In this document: positions 42,838 through 51,817 of the stretch, piece by piece
Layout: every line of letters begins with the position of its first letter
Position numbering within the stretch: the stretch's first letter is position 1
Assembly (NCBI GenBank): GCA_903859705.1
Contig: CAIONQ010000105.1
Span: 62,001 to 126,000, forward strand
Length of the DNA stretch: 64,000 nucleotides
DNA from: an uncultured Chthonomonas sp.
Lineage (GTDB): Bacteria > Armatimonadota > Chthonomonadetes > Chthonomonadales > Chthonomonadaceae
Direction: 5' to 3'
The notes under the pieces: model-generated
Databases searched by the model: none
What the model was told of the DNA's origin: nothing
The model's input: the letters and a program-made list of their open reading frames with translations, nothing else
Translations under genes and position numbers: made by a program

Positions 42838-42880
42838 CGCTCGCCTCTGCTGGCAATTGCATTGCCGGCAGAGGCGAGCG
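42838..42880. terminator. Long hairpin between converging genes
   Basis: A perfect 13-bp outer stem (cgctcgcctctgc at 42838-42850 with gcagaggcgagcg at 42868-42880) contains an inner helix ggcaat/attgcc. On the plus strand agctttt follows. It is probably the terminator of the PEP-CTERM gene and perhaps also of the His-rich gene coming from the other side. Confidence 0.65.
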
Positions 42881-42913
42881 GAGCTTTTAACTGGCTATTG
42901 GGTGCAGAAAGGG

Positions 42914-43174
42914 CTAGCCTTTGCGTCCTCCGCCTTTGGTATGATTGGAGGCGAGGCCGGCCGTAGAGCTGTTTCTATCCCGGCGGGCGGCTTCCTGTAC
43001 TTTGATGTCTTGCTCAGAACGGTGATTGTGAGCAATCGCTTCTTTGCCCAGTTCGTGCTCATGCTGGTCGGGCTGAGGCAGCAATGCCTCGGGCATAACC
43101 TGCTGCAGGCCAATTACCGATGTTACGGTATCCATTGGCGGGGCGGGGTGATCCTGATGTTTTTTGTGTGCCAT
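42914..43174 (-). CDS. Small His-rich hydrophilic protein
   Basis: This is an 86-residue protein, MAHKKHQDHPAPPMDTVTS onward, with GGAGG seven bases upstream of the ATG at 43174, one of the better ribosome binding sites in the window. It is rich in His, Gln, Lys and Arg, has no signal or transmembrane helix and ends in a basic tail (KGGGRKG). I recognise no family. The clustered histidines might bind metal or nucleic acid (inference). Confidence 0.6.
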   Translation of the reverse strand: MAHKKHQDHPAPPMDTVTSVIGLQQVMPEALLPQPDQHEHELGKEAIAHNHRSEQDIKVQEAARRDRNSSTAGLASNHTKGGGRKG

Positions 43175-43287
43175 TTCGGCACCTCCGTGGTGGATCTGTC
43201 TGCGCCTGTTACGGTGTTCGCGGCATCCCACAGCACACTCTTAAAATCGTGCGCCTCTCAAGATTCAATACGCATCAGGTTGCCCAA

Positions 43288-43956
43288 TCAGCACCGTTTC
43301 AGTGCCCACTCCACACCATTCTTGAATAGTTTTTGCCAGCTGGCATCTTCCATGGTGGTGGGGTTGTGTCCCAGCGAAAGGTAGAATACGCGACCGTCGC
43401 CCTGTTCGCGGGTCCAGCACAGAGGAACCGGGCCATTATCATCGTAGGAGTGGGTTTGCGCCAGTAGGTGAACTCGTGCCGGATCGTAATCTGTAAACAG
43501 GTACAACTCATCTCTAACGGTAAATGTGCCAACCCCCTCTGTGATGGGATGTGCCGAATCTGTAACCTCAAGCGTGATATCTAACTGCGCGGGATGTGTA
43601 CGGAATTTGCCACCGAAAAGCGATACATAAGCCGGGTCGTCGGCGAAGGTATCGGTAGCGCAATGTATACCGACAAGGGCACCGCCCTTTTCGGTCCAGG
43701 CAATCAAATCGGCAACGTTGGCTCCAAACCGTTCGGTTCCAGTCGTGAACAGCACAATCAGATCATACTCTTCCAGAAATGGGTTTGCCAGCATGGAGTA
43801 TCCACCAAGATAGCGCTCATCGCCATCAGGGTGGTAAATGCCGCTTACGTCCACGGTAACTCCAAGTGCCTCAAGTGCGGATCTAACCGGCGGCTCCGCT
43901 GGTTCCAAACGATGGTAGCTGGCGGGGCATCCGCCTACAAATAGTGCGCGTGTCAT
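43288..43956 (-). CDS. ThuA-like domain protein
   Basis: This is a 222-residue cytoplasmic protein with a glutamine-amidotransferase-like fold of the ThuA (trehalose utilisation) family. Visible are an N-terminal LFVGGCPASYHRL strand-turn, GGALVGIHCATDTF, and YLSLGHNP near the end (the family's GHDP with Asn for Asp). Members take part in sugar metabolism, often next to Gfo/Idh/MocA dehydrogenases, as here (the next gene upstream). The exact reaction is unknown. Confidence 0.9.
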   Translation of the reverse strand: MTRALFVGGCPASYHRLEPAEPPVRSALEALGVTVDVSGIYHPDGDERYLGGYSMLANPFLEEYDLIVLFTTGTERFGANVADLIAWTEKGGALVGIHCATDTFADDPAYVSLFGGKFRTHPAQLDITLEVTDSAHPITEGVGTFTVRDELYLFTDYDPARVHLLAQTHSYDDNGPVPLCWTREQGDGRVFYLSLGHNPTTMEDASWQKLFKNGVEWALKRC

Positions 43957-43968
43957 GGCTTCTCCTGA

Positions 43969-45051
43969 TTATGCGTTGCCAGATGCGGGTACACATATTT
44001 CGGGCTGGCCAGATGCGGCAGACGCCAGGCCAGCAAGAGTGAACTGAAGTACTGGCCACACAGTGTGTGGCTCGGATGCAATCACTGCTCCCTCCCGAAG
44101 AACCTTTATAAAGGCGGTATCTGGAGTATCGTTTATGGCATCATCCGGGTGAACCAGTTCATCTGGGAAGGGCGCTTCCTGTTTGGCACCATCTGCCCAG
44201 AACAGTTTTGTATCGTGCAGAATAAAGTCTGCACCCTCAGTTTGAATGCGTATCTCTTCGCTCCAGTGGCGAGCGTGGCCAGCAAACATAAAGGTGAAGG
44301 GAATGCCATCTGGCGCGAATTCCGGATTGGGCTGGCCCGGCGTGCTCAGGCGAGATTCTCCCCAGATCACCATCGGGTTGGGAGTGCCACGGTTTTGCAT
44401 GGTTGCGCGCACCCAGTCTGGCTGCATGCCAGTAAGCCAGAAAAGCAAATCTATTTGGTGGCCGTTTGCATCGGCAAAAAAGCCTCCCGGGCAACGTGAA
44501 GGATCATGCCGCCAGGTGCCGACATTCGGTGTAATCCAGTCTTCGCAGGTGAAAACACTGATGGAGGTAACTTTGCCCCATTTGCCCGATTGAATGCATC
44601 GGCGCAGAATGCGGTTGTCGCGGCGATAGCGTGACTGGTACCCTACCATTACTTTGCGGCCACTTGCCTTAGTTGCATCGATAACGCGTTGCACCTGTGC
44701 AGGCTCCATGCTAAGTGGCTTTTCGCACAGCACATCCAGGCCAGCCTCCAGAGATGCCAGTATCTGTTCCACATGCCACGGGTTGGGGGAGCTGATGCAC
44801 ACGGCATCCAGCTCTGCCTCTTTCAGCATTTCGTGGTAATCGGCAAAGCGCGCGATTGCTGGCGAGCCTTCTGGGTTCTTGGATGCTGCAATGGTGTTAT
44901 CCATTGCGCTTTCTGCGGGGTCGGTAACGGCTGCCACGGTAACACCGGGGATGGCTGTCAGGCGCTCGGCGTGCACTACGCCCAACAGGCCGCAGCCTAT
45001 CAATCCAAATCGGATTGGCCGCACGCCCGATGCATCAGTTGCGTTGCTCAT
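43969..45051 (-). CDS. Gfo/Idh/MocA-family oxidoreductase
   Basis: This is a 360-residue dehydrogenase-like protein with Rossmann motif GLIGCGLLGVVHAERL, ISSPNPWH and CEKPLS (the catalytic lysine in EKP), then GGFFADANGHQIDLLFWLTG in the substrate domain. I place the start at 45051; an ATG at 45069 inside the end of the upstream gene is possible. It lies between the amidohydrolase and the ThuA-like gene, all on one strand with short gaps, so the three are probably one operon. Sugar or cyclitol oxidation is the family expectation. Confidence 0.92.
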   Translation of the reverse strand: MSNATDASGVRPIRFGLIGCGLLGVVHAERLTAIPGVTVAAVTDPAESAMDNTIAASKNPEGSPAIARFADYHEMLKEAELDAVCISSPNPWHVEQILASLEAGLDVLCEKPLSMEPAQVQRVIDATKASGRKVMVGYQSRYRRDNRILRRCIQSGKWGKVTSISVFTCEDWITPNVGTWRHDPSRCPGGFFADANGHQIDLLFWLTGMQPDWVRATMQNRGTPNPMVIWGESRLSTPGQPNPEFAPDGIPFTFMFAGHARHWSEEIRIQTEGADFILHDTKLFWADGAKQEAPFPDELVHPDDAINDTPDTAFIKVLREGAVIASEPHTVWPVLQFTLAGLASAASGQPEICVPASGNA

Positions 45052-45056
45052 ATCTG

Positions 45057-46451
45057 CTAAGGTCTCCATTCGCGCATTGTCTGCGCTGCGTTTCTTAGTT
45101 GTTCTCTGGCCGGGGATATGTCCCTTCCAGGAAACTGTTCAGAAGGAGGCGCATCGGCATCGTAATGCAGCTCTCCATCAATCCAGGTCTGCTGCACGTC
45201 GGATGCGCGTGCGGCATAAACTATCGCGTTAATCGGTTCGTAGGTGGGGGCAGAGTGCAGCCCATCCAGTTTAACCACGCATATATCGGCGCATTTGCCC
45301 GGCTCCAGCGTGCCAATGCGGTTATCCATCCCCAGTGCCCGCGCGCCGCCAAGTGTCGCCATTTCAAAGGCCTGCCCCGCATTCATTGCAGCGATTTTGC
45401 GGCGTGCGGCACGCTGCATCAGTACAGCAAATCGCATCTCTTCAAATAGATCCATGGAGTTGTTGCTGGCAACGCTATCGGAGCCAAGCCCAATAGCGCC
45501 GCCTTTTCCCTGGCTAACAAGGCCGAGCATTGGCAGGCTGGCAACGCCATTTCCAAGCTTCGCGTTGGATTTTGGGCAGTGCGCCCAAGCCGTATCGGTT
45601 TGCCGCAGGGCTTCTCGCTCTTCGGCAGCCAGTTGCACTCCATGTACCAGCAAAGTATTCGGCCCTAGTATGCCAAGGTCGTGAAGATAGTTCGCCGCTC
45701 CTTTGCGGGGCACATTCCATGCAATCCCACGGCGCGTAAACATTTCGGCAAATGGACCCGTGCCAGAGCGCAGCAATTCCACCTCGGCCTGAGATTCCGA
45801 CGCATGGATGCAAATCCGCAGGTTCTCAGCAAGTGCGTACTCTGCAAGCGCGCGCATCAGCTCTGGGCGCACGGTGTAGGGCGCATGCGGAGAGATACCT
45901 ACCGATAGCCGAGAGCCATCCGCTTCTGCATTCAGGTTAATTACTCTTTGCTTCAACTCCTGCAGAATGGCAGCAACCGGCCGGGATTCGTCGATGCCGA
46001 AAACCTCTTGATACACGATTCCACGCAGCCCCAGGGCGATTGCACCAGTCAATGCGGCACCACTATCGCAGCAGTCTCCGATGGTAGTTATGCCAGATGC
46101 AACCGCCTCCGCAGCACCGCACGTTGCGGAAGCAATCCAATCCGCCTGTGTTAGAGCCGCTTTACGGGCTGTTAGCTCTCTAATCCATGGGAAAAATTCC
46201 ACATCCTCCAGCAGGCCGCGCATCAGGGTGTAATCCAGATGCGTGTGCACGTTCACCAGGCCGGGTAGAAGGGCGCAATTGCCAATGTCTATCACCTGGT
46301 CTGTACCAGCAGGGCGTTGCGGGCCAACATATTCCAGTGTGCCGTTCTCAAACACGATCTCGCCATTTTCAATGGCGGAGCCTTCGGCAGAAGTGGGCAT
46401 AATCCAACGGGCGCGAAGGTGCACCGGTTTATGGGATAATCTTGCATTCAT
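45057..46451 (-). CDS. Metal-dependent amidohydrolase/deaminase (TrzA/AtzB/MtaD group)
   Basis: This is a 464-residue cytoplasmic zinc or iron deaminase with a TIM barrel. Metal ligands are visible: His69 and His71 (HTHLD), HASESQAE with its histidine and glutamate, VHG and GSDSVASNN with the aspartate. The composite C-terminal domain is GTLEPGKCADICVV. The group includes deaminases of guanine, S-adenosylhomocysteine, methylthioadenosine and 6-amino-6-deoxyfutalosine. Because mqnE is present in the same window, an aminofutalosine deaminase role is worth considering, but sequence alone does not settle it. Confidence 0.88.
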   Translation of the reverse strand: MNARLSHKPVHLRARWIMPTSAEGSAIENGEIVFENGTLEYVGPQRPAGTDQVIDIGNCALLPGLVNVHTHLDYTLMRGLLEDVEFFPWIRELTARKAALTQADWIASATCGAAEAVASGITTIGDCCDSGAALTGAIALGLRGIVYQEVFGIDESRPVAAILQELKQRVINLNAEADGSRLSVGISPHAPYTVRPELMRALAEYALAENLRICIHASESQAEVELLRSGTGPFAEMFTRRGIAWNVPRKGAANYLHDLGILGPNTLLVHGVQLAAEEREALRQTDTAWAHCPKSNAKLGNGVASLPMLGLVSQGKGGAIGLGSDSVASNNSMDLFEEMRFAVLMQRAARRKIAAMNAGQAFEMATLGGARALGMDNRIGTLEPGKCADICVVKLDGLHSAPTYEPINAIVYAARASDVQQTWIDGELHYDADAPPSEQFPGRDISPAREQLRNAAQTMREWRP

Positions 46452-46519
46452 GCTAAAGAGTCTACCCGTGGATAGTGTATCTGTACACCTGTGCGGGCAG
46501 GCTTTCCCGGGAGATACAG

Positions 46520-47383
46520 ATGCGTGGTGAGCCCAGCGTCTCTGCAGGCTTTAAAGCTGCAGTGGTACAGTTTGATCCGAAAATAGGGGAGCTTTCTAAC
46601 AATCTGGCACACATGCTCGCCATGCTGGAAGAGGCTGCCGCCACAGGCGCTAGCCTTATTGTGTTTCCTGAGTGCGCGCTCTCCGGCTATGTATTTGATA
46701 GTGCCGAAGCGGCTATGCCCTTTACGGAAATGGTTCCAGGCCCAGCCTCTGATGCGTTTGCTGAGGCCTGTGCGCGCCTCAATGTGTATGCAGTGGTAGG
46801 GTTGTTGGAGCGGGATGGCGATGTTATTTACAATGCGGCATTTGTAGTTGGGCCGCAGGGGCTACTGAAAAACTACCGCAAGTGTCACCTTCCAATCCTT
46901 GGTGTGGATCGATTTACCGCAAAGGGCGACGAAATCCCGGTAATCGATCTTCCATTCGCCCGAGTGGGTGTGCTCATTTGTTACGACTTGCGCTTTCCGG
47001 AGGCACCTCGTTCACTTGCTCTGCGCGGTATCGATCTGCTAATTATTCCTACCAACTGGCCGGAGGGTGCGCAGAGTTCACCGGATTTTCTGACGAGTGC
47101 ACGCGCCTGGGAAAACCGCGTTTACCTGGCCGCATGCGATCGTATAGGCACCGAGCGTGGAACCACTTTTATCGGCAGAAGCCAAATACTGGATGTGGAT
47201 GCCTCTGTGCTTGCCGAAGCCGATGCCACCAGCGAAATCATCCTCTATGCAGATATTCTGCCGGAACGCGCTCGTCAGAAGCGCCTCGTGGTACGCCCCG
47301 GGTTTGAATTCGACCTGTTTGGTGGCCGCAGGCCAGAGCTCTATGGCGCAATTACACAGGAGAGTGCCACCGATGGCAGCTGA
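46520..47383 (+). CDS. Carbon-nitrogen hydrolase (nitrilase superfamily amidase)
   Basis: This is a 287-residue enzyme with the Glu-Lys-Cys catalytic triad in place: Glu51 (VFPECALSGY), Lys121 (NYRKCHLP) and Cys154 (GVLICYDLRFPE). The start at 46520 has GGGAG seven bases upstream. The family hydrolyses amides and nitriles; the pattern resembles amidases of the omega-amidase or N-carbamoyl branches, but the substrate is undetermined. It is divergent from the amidohydrolase gene (68-nt gap) and 9 nt upstream of the FG-GAP gene. Confidence 0.9.
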   Translation: MRGEPSVSAGFKAAVVQFDPKIGELSNNLAHMLAMLEEAAATGASLIVFPECALSGYVFDSAEAAMPFTEMVPGPASDAFAEACARLNVYAVVGLLERDGDVIYNAAFVVGPQGLLKNYRKCHLPILGVDRFTAKGDEIPVIDLPFARVGVLICYDLRFPEAPRSLALRGIDLLIIPTNWPEGAQSSPDFLTSARAWENRVYLAACDRIGTERGTTFIGRSQILDVDASVLAEADATSEIILYADILPERARQKRLVVRPGFEFDLFGGRRPELYGAITQESATDGS

Positions 47384-47392
47384 GGTTTCAGG

Positions 47393-49636
47393 ATGAGATT
47401 ACAACGGAGTTTCATGCTCGGCGCTGCCGCCTTCGGCATCTTCATTGCAGTGGGCTGCCACTCCCGCAGTAGTAAGTCCGCCCCGCCCGTAGGTGCTGCA
47501 TCCACCGATCGGTTTGCCTCTAATAAAGAGATGGCAAAGCTGCTTCAGGAAGTTGCGGCGCAGGTAAACCCGGAAGATACGAAGATTCTGGTTAACCGTG
47601 AGCGGGCAGCCATGTTTAAAGGGCAGCTGCAAACGGCTGCTGACGACTCCTCGGGTGCCGATCTGAGGCTGCAATACGCCAAAGAACTTCTTGCGGCAGG
47701 TGATACTGAAGAGGGCATTATAGAGCTTGGCAATCTGGAGGCGCAGCTAAAGCGTATTAGTCCTGCGCTGTGGAAATCCAATAAGAGAACAGTGCGCGTG
47801 TGGCAGGCCATCGGCTGGATGCGCATGGGAGAGCTTCAGAACTGCTGCTCTATTAACACCCCGGATTCTTGTTTGTTGCCGATTAAAGGGCAGGGTCTGC
47901 ACACTCGGCGCGAAGGTTCCGCGAAGGCCATTGCTCTGTTCTTAGAGGTTCTTACTGAGCATCCAGACGACATGGAGGCACGGTGGCTGCTAAATGTTGC
48001 GAGCATGACACTGGGTCAATATCCTGCAGGCATTTCCTCCAGGTATCTTATTCCACCCTCAGCTTTTGCCTCGGAATATGATCTCGGTAAGTTTCCGAAT
48101 GTCGCTTCCCGCGTAGGTCTTAACCTGCTAGGCCGATCTGGCGGATGCATTATTGAAGACTTTGACGGCGATGGCATGCTTGATATTATGATCTCTGGCA
48201 TCGGCTTTCAGGATCCGTTACGGTTCTTTCACAACAACGGAGATGGCACCTTTACCGAGCGCAGCCATGAGGCCGGGCTCGATGGCATTACAGGCGGACT
48301 GAATATGTTTCAGGCCGATTATGACAACGATGGTCACCCAGATGTGCTCCTGCTGCGTGGTGGCTGGATGGATAGAGCAGGCAACTTCCCGCCCTCTTTG
48401 CTGCATAACAATGGGGATGGCACCTTTACAGATGTAACCAAAAAGGCCGGGTTACTGAAAATGGCCATATCGCAGTCGGCAGTTTGGCTGGATTATGACA
48501 ACGACGGCAAACTGGATCTGTTCGTTGGCTACGAATCTGGCAAATCCGGCTCGCATCCGTGCTCCCTTTATCACAATAATGGCGACGGCACGTTTACCGA
48601 TGTGGCAGAAAATGCAGGCGTAGACTTCAGCGGATATGTGAAGTCTGCTGTGAGTGCCGATTATGATAACGATGGCTGGCCAGATCTGTTTGTATCTGTA
48701 TTCGGCGGCAAGAAGCTGCTTTACCATAACAACGGCAATGGCACCTTTACCGAGTGCGCTGAAAAAGCCGGAATAACCGGGCCAAAATTTAGCTTTGGAT
48801 CCTTCTTCTTCGATTACAATCAGGATGGCTGGCCAGATCTGTTTGTGTGCGGTTACAAGGCAGACAATGTTGGAGATATCGCCGCAGAATATGTTGGCAA
48901 ACCCTCCAGTGTGGAGAAGCCACGCCTCTATCGCAACAATAAGAACGGCACCTTTACGGATGTAACTGCAGAGATGCACCTACAGCGCTCCATAACCGGC
49001 ATGGGACTCAATTTTGGAGATATGGATAACGATGGGTATCCTGATTTCTATATAGGCACTGGCAATCCAGACCTTGCGGCGCTCGTACCCAACCGTGCCT
49101 TCCGAAACGATGCAGGCAAACGCTTTCAGGAAGTAACCACTTCAACAGATACCGGGCATCTGCAAAAAGGGCATGCAGTTGTGTTTGCCGATGTGAATAA
49201 TGATGGCCAGCAGGATCTGTTTGCACAGCAGGGCGGAGCTTACTATGGCGATATAGCCTTCAGTTGCCTGTTCGCCAACCCTGGCCACAAAAATCACTGG
49301 ATTGTGCTGAAGCTGGAGGGGGTGCATTCCAATCGCAGCGCCATTGGTGCCCTTGTTAGAGTAGTAGTTAAGCAGCAACGTGGGCTGCACACGGTGTACC
49401 ACACCATCGGTACCGGAGGAAGTTTTGGCGCGAGGCCACTGCGTGCCGAAATTGGACTAGGTGCTGCTGAGGCAATAGGTCATATTGAGATAACCTGGCC
49501 CGTTACAAGAGCTGTTCAGCAGATCCCTGGAAGTGCTGTGGCACTGGATTCTTTCTGGGATATCCGCGAGGGCAATGCACCGGTGCGAAGTAGTGTTAAG
49601 AGCTTTGCCTGGCCAACGGCAACCCCAGGAAAGTAA
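47393..49636 (+). CDS. FG-GAP/VCBS-repeat lipoprotein with helical N-domain and UnbV-like C-terminus
   Basis: This is a 747-residue exported lipoprotein. GAGG lies seven bases before the ATG. The signal ends in the lipobox AVGC (Cys22). Residues about 45-215 are helical with TPR-like spacing (LQYAKELLAAGDTEEGIIEL, AKAIALFLEVLTEHPDDMEA). Residues about 235-610 hold seven or more propeller units with D-x-D-x-D-G loops (DFDGDGMLDI, DYDNDGHPDV, DYNQDGWPDL) and HNNGDGTFT strands. The end is an ASPIC/UnbV module (SAIGALVRVVV ... IGHIEITWPVT). It combines in one chain what the 1-4104 operon spreads over separate TPR and FG-GAP genes. Confidence 0.92.
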   Translation: MRLQRSFMLGAAAFGIFIAVGCHSRSSKSAPPVGAASTDRFASNKEMAKLLQEVAAQVNPEDTKILVNRERAAMFKGQLQTAADDSSGADLRLQYAKELLAAGDTEEGIIELGNLEAQLKRISPALWKSNKRTVRVWQAIGWMRMGELQNCCSINTPDSCLLPIKGQGLHTRREGSAKAIALFLEVLTEHPDDMEARWLLNVASMTLGQYPAGISSRYLIPPSAFASEYDLGKFPNVASRVGLNLLGRSGGCIIEDFDGDGMLDIMISGIGFQDPLRFFHNNGDGTFTERSHEAGLDGITGGLNMFQADYDNDGHPDVLLLRGGWMDRAGNFPPSLLHNNGDGTFTDVTKKAGLLKMAISQSAVWLDYDNDGKLDLFVGYESGKSGSHPCSLYHNNGDGTFTDVAENAGVDFSGYVKSAVSADYDNDGWPDLFVSVFGGKKLLYHNNGNGTFTECAEKAGITGPKFSFGSFFFDYNQDGWPDLFVCGYKADNVGDIAAEYVGKPSSVEKPRLYRNNKNGTFTDVTAEMHLQRSITGMGLNFGDMDNDGYPDFYIGTGNPDLAALVPNRAFRNDAGKRFQEVTTSTDTGHLQKGHAVVFADVNNDGQQDLFAQQGGAYYGDIAFSCLFANPGHKNHWIVLKLEGVHSNRSAIGALVRVVVKQQRGLHTVYHTIGTGGSFGARPLRAEIGLGAAEAIGHIEITWPVTRAVQQIPGSAVALDSFWDIREGNAPVRSSVKSFAWPTATPGK

Positions 49637-49778
49637 GTTGGGGTGGGGTGTTTATATCGCAATGTTCCGAAGGAAACTAAGTTAACAATGCGGAACACAC
49701 AGAACTGAAGCGCGTGATTTAACGTGAAACTAAAGTCTGGCTGCATCGCTGGAGCCAGCATCTGAGGGAGTGACTGGC

Positions 49779-51806
49779 ATGAGATTTGTAACCGCACTTG
49801 CTGCCATGGTACTTGCCGCCTGTTACACATCCGCAATTGCTGCTGCACCGGTGCACCGTGGAAGGTATCCCAGGGTGGAAACCACGTTCCACCTTACGCA
49901 TATTACAGGCAACCCCTTTGATGCAGATGCCAACGACGTGGTGGTGTCGTTTAAGCTCCCGGATGGCAGCCATATTAAGATCCCCGCCTTTTTTGATGGT
50001 GGCGATGTTTGGAAAGCTCGATACTCGCCATCCATTTCTGGTGTGCTCAAGGCCGAGGCGGTGCTGCGCAACGGAGTGATTGTGCCTGCCACCGAGGCGA
50101 AGCCAGAGCCCTCCACATTTCAGGTAAGCGGAACATCCGGCACAGGATTTGTTCGTATCAGCGGTCTGTTCCCGTACCAGTTTGAGCTTGAGAGTGGCGC
50201 GCCGTACTATCCCATTGGCATTGATGTAGCATGGCGGCAGAGCGAAACCATTGATGTGCCGGATGTGTTTGAACACATGGCAGAAGCCGGCATGAACTGG
50301 TCTCGCGTGTGGATGTGCCACTGGGATGGCAAAAACCTGGATTGGCCTGCCGAGCCACAGGGTGAAGGCTTTCTGAACCTGAAAGCGGCGCGCCGCTGGG
50401 ATGCAATTCTGGAAGCCGCCGAACTGCGGGGCATAAAGTTTCAGATGACCTTGCAGCACCACGGGCAGGTATCTACCACTACAGATCCCAACTGGCCCGA
50501 GAACCCATGGAACCGAAAAAATGGTGGGTTTCTTACGCGCCCGGAAGAGTTCTTTACCAACGACCATGCCCGTGCATTAACGCGCAGCAAATACCGCTAT
50601 TACATTGCTCGCTTCGGGTACTCGCCAGCCATTATGGCCTGGGAGCTATTCAACGAAGTGGAAGGCACTGATGCGGCTCATAACAAGCAGTTTGCCCAGA
50701 TTGCTGCCTGGCATAAAGAGATGGCGGCATACCTGCGCGCTCATGATCCCTTTCACCATCTCATTACCACCAGTTCCGACATGCAGATGCCCGGCCTATA
50801 TGATGCCGTGGATTATTGCCAGCCACACACCTATTCGCCTGATGCTGTTGCGGCCGTTGAGGCGGTTGATCCCACAGCAGGTGGCAAGCCAATCTTCTTC
50901 GGAGAGATCGGCCCACCAGGCAATCCCACTTCCGATCTGCCATTCCTGTCTTCCGTGCTTTGGGCCAACTTGATGACTGAAAATAGCGGCATGGCGCAAT
51001 ACTGGTTCTGGGACAGGTTTATGTCTCAGGATCTGCGCAAGCCGTATGCTGCCCTAACCGGGTATGTTCACAGATCTGGGATCGACCGCAGACGTACCCT
51101 CAAAGTGCGATCCGTGGCGGTTGCGTGCAGCGAGCCCGGCAGCCTTGCCTTTGGCCCCGGAGCGGGCTGGGCCACCGCCAGGCAAACCACGTTTCAGATA
51201 GCTGCCAATGGCACGGTTAAAGGCATCGGCGCAATGCCCGCTTTCTTCCAGGGGCGAAGCCATAGGGAGATGTTTCCCGAGTTACGGTTTGAGGTGGAGT
51301 GCGTGAGACCTGCAGAGTTCCGTATTGTTCCCGGATCGATTTCACGCGGCGGTGCGGCGCTCAAAATCCTGGTGGATGGCAAACCGGTAGCGGAACAGGT
51401 GTACCCGGCAGGAGAACCCTCTGCCCAGGTACTTACGCCGGTGGTTGCAAAGCTGAATGTAGGCAAGCATCAAATTCAGGTGGTGAATGATGGCGACGAC
51501 TGGGTAAACATCTCACGCTTTGTGCTCACTCCCTACGGTTCGGCGCTTTCAGCCCGTTGCAAGGCCAGCCGAGACTATGCGGCCCTGTGGGTATTCCGTA
51601 CGGGTGCGCCTGCGGATGTGGTGCCCATTTCGGGCAAGATCGATCTTGCCGATCTAACGCCCGGAGAGTGGCGTGTAACCTGGTGGAACACACGCACAGG
51701 TGCTGTAGATACCGTAAGTACAGAGCATGTTGGACCACAGTGCACGCTCACGCTCACTACCCCCTCCGTTCGAGATAGCATTTCCGTGTGGTGCGAAAAG
51801 CTGTAG
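49779..51806 (+). CDS. Secreted glycoside hydrolase, clan A type with N-terminal DUF5060 domain
   Basis: This is a 675-residue exported enzyme. The ATG at 49779 has GGGAG eight bases upstream and begins a signal peptide (MRFVTALAAMVLAACYTSA). A beta-sandwich resembling DUF5060 (about 25-120) is followed by a GH5-like TIM barrel (about 135-430) with acid/base Glu293 in WELFNEVEG and nucleophile Glu376 in FFGEIG. C-terminal beta domains (about 440-675) could bind carbohydrate. It probably acts on plant or microbial polysaccharides. It converges with the giant secreted protein gene at 51818. Confidence 0.88.
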   Translation: MRFVTALAAMVLAACYTSAIAAAPVHRGRYPRVETTFHLTHITGNPFDADANDVVVSFKLPDGSHIKIPAFFDGGDVWKARYSPSISGVLKAEAVLRNGVIVPATEAKPEPSTFQVSGTSGTGFVRISGLFPYQFELESGAPYYPIGIDVAWRQSETIDVPDVFEHMAEAGMNWSRVWMCHWDGKNLDWPAEPQGEGFLNLKAARRWDAILEAAELRGIKFQMTLQHHGQVSTTTDPNWPENPWNRKNGGFLTRPEEFFTNDHARALTRSKYRYYIARFGYSPAIMAWELFNEVEGTDAAHNKQFAQIAAWHKEMAAYLRAHDPFHHLITTSSDMQMPGLYDAVDYCQPHTYSPDAVAAVEAVDPTAGGKPIFFGEIGPPGNPTSDLPFLSSVLWANLMTENSGMAQYWFWDRFMSQDLRKPYAALTGYVHRSGIDRRRTLKVRSVAVACSEPGSLAFGPGAGWATARQTTFQIAANGTVKGIGAMPAFFQGRSHREMFPELRFEVECVRPAEFRIVPGSISRGGAALKILVDGKPVAEQVYPAGEPSAQVLTPVVAKLNVGKHQIQVVNDGDDWVNISRFVLTPYGSALSARCKASRDYAALWVFRTGAPADVVPISGKIDLADLTPGEWRVTWWNTRTGAVDTVSTEHVGPQCTLTLTTPSVRDSISVWCEKL

Positions 51807-51817
51807 CCCAACCGGTA

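Noticed and set aside
42555-42890. Open frame overlapping the end of the PEP-CTERM gene
   Set aside because: Its start lies inside the PEP-CTERM C-terminus, it covers a terminator hairpin and it has no recognisable content.
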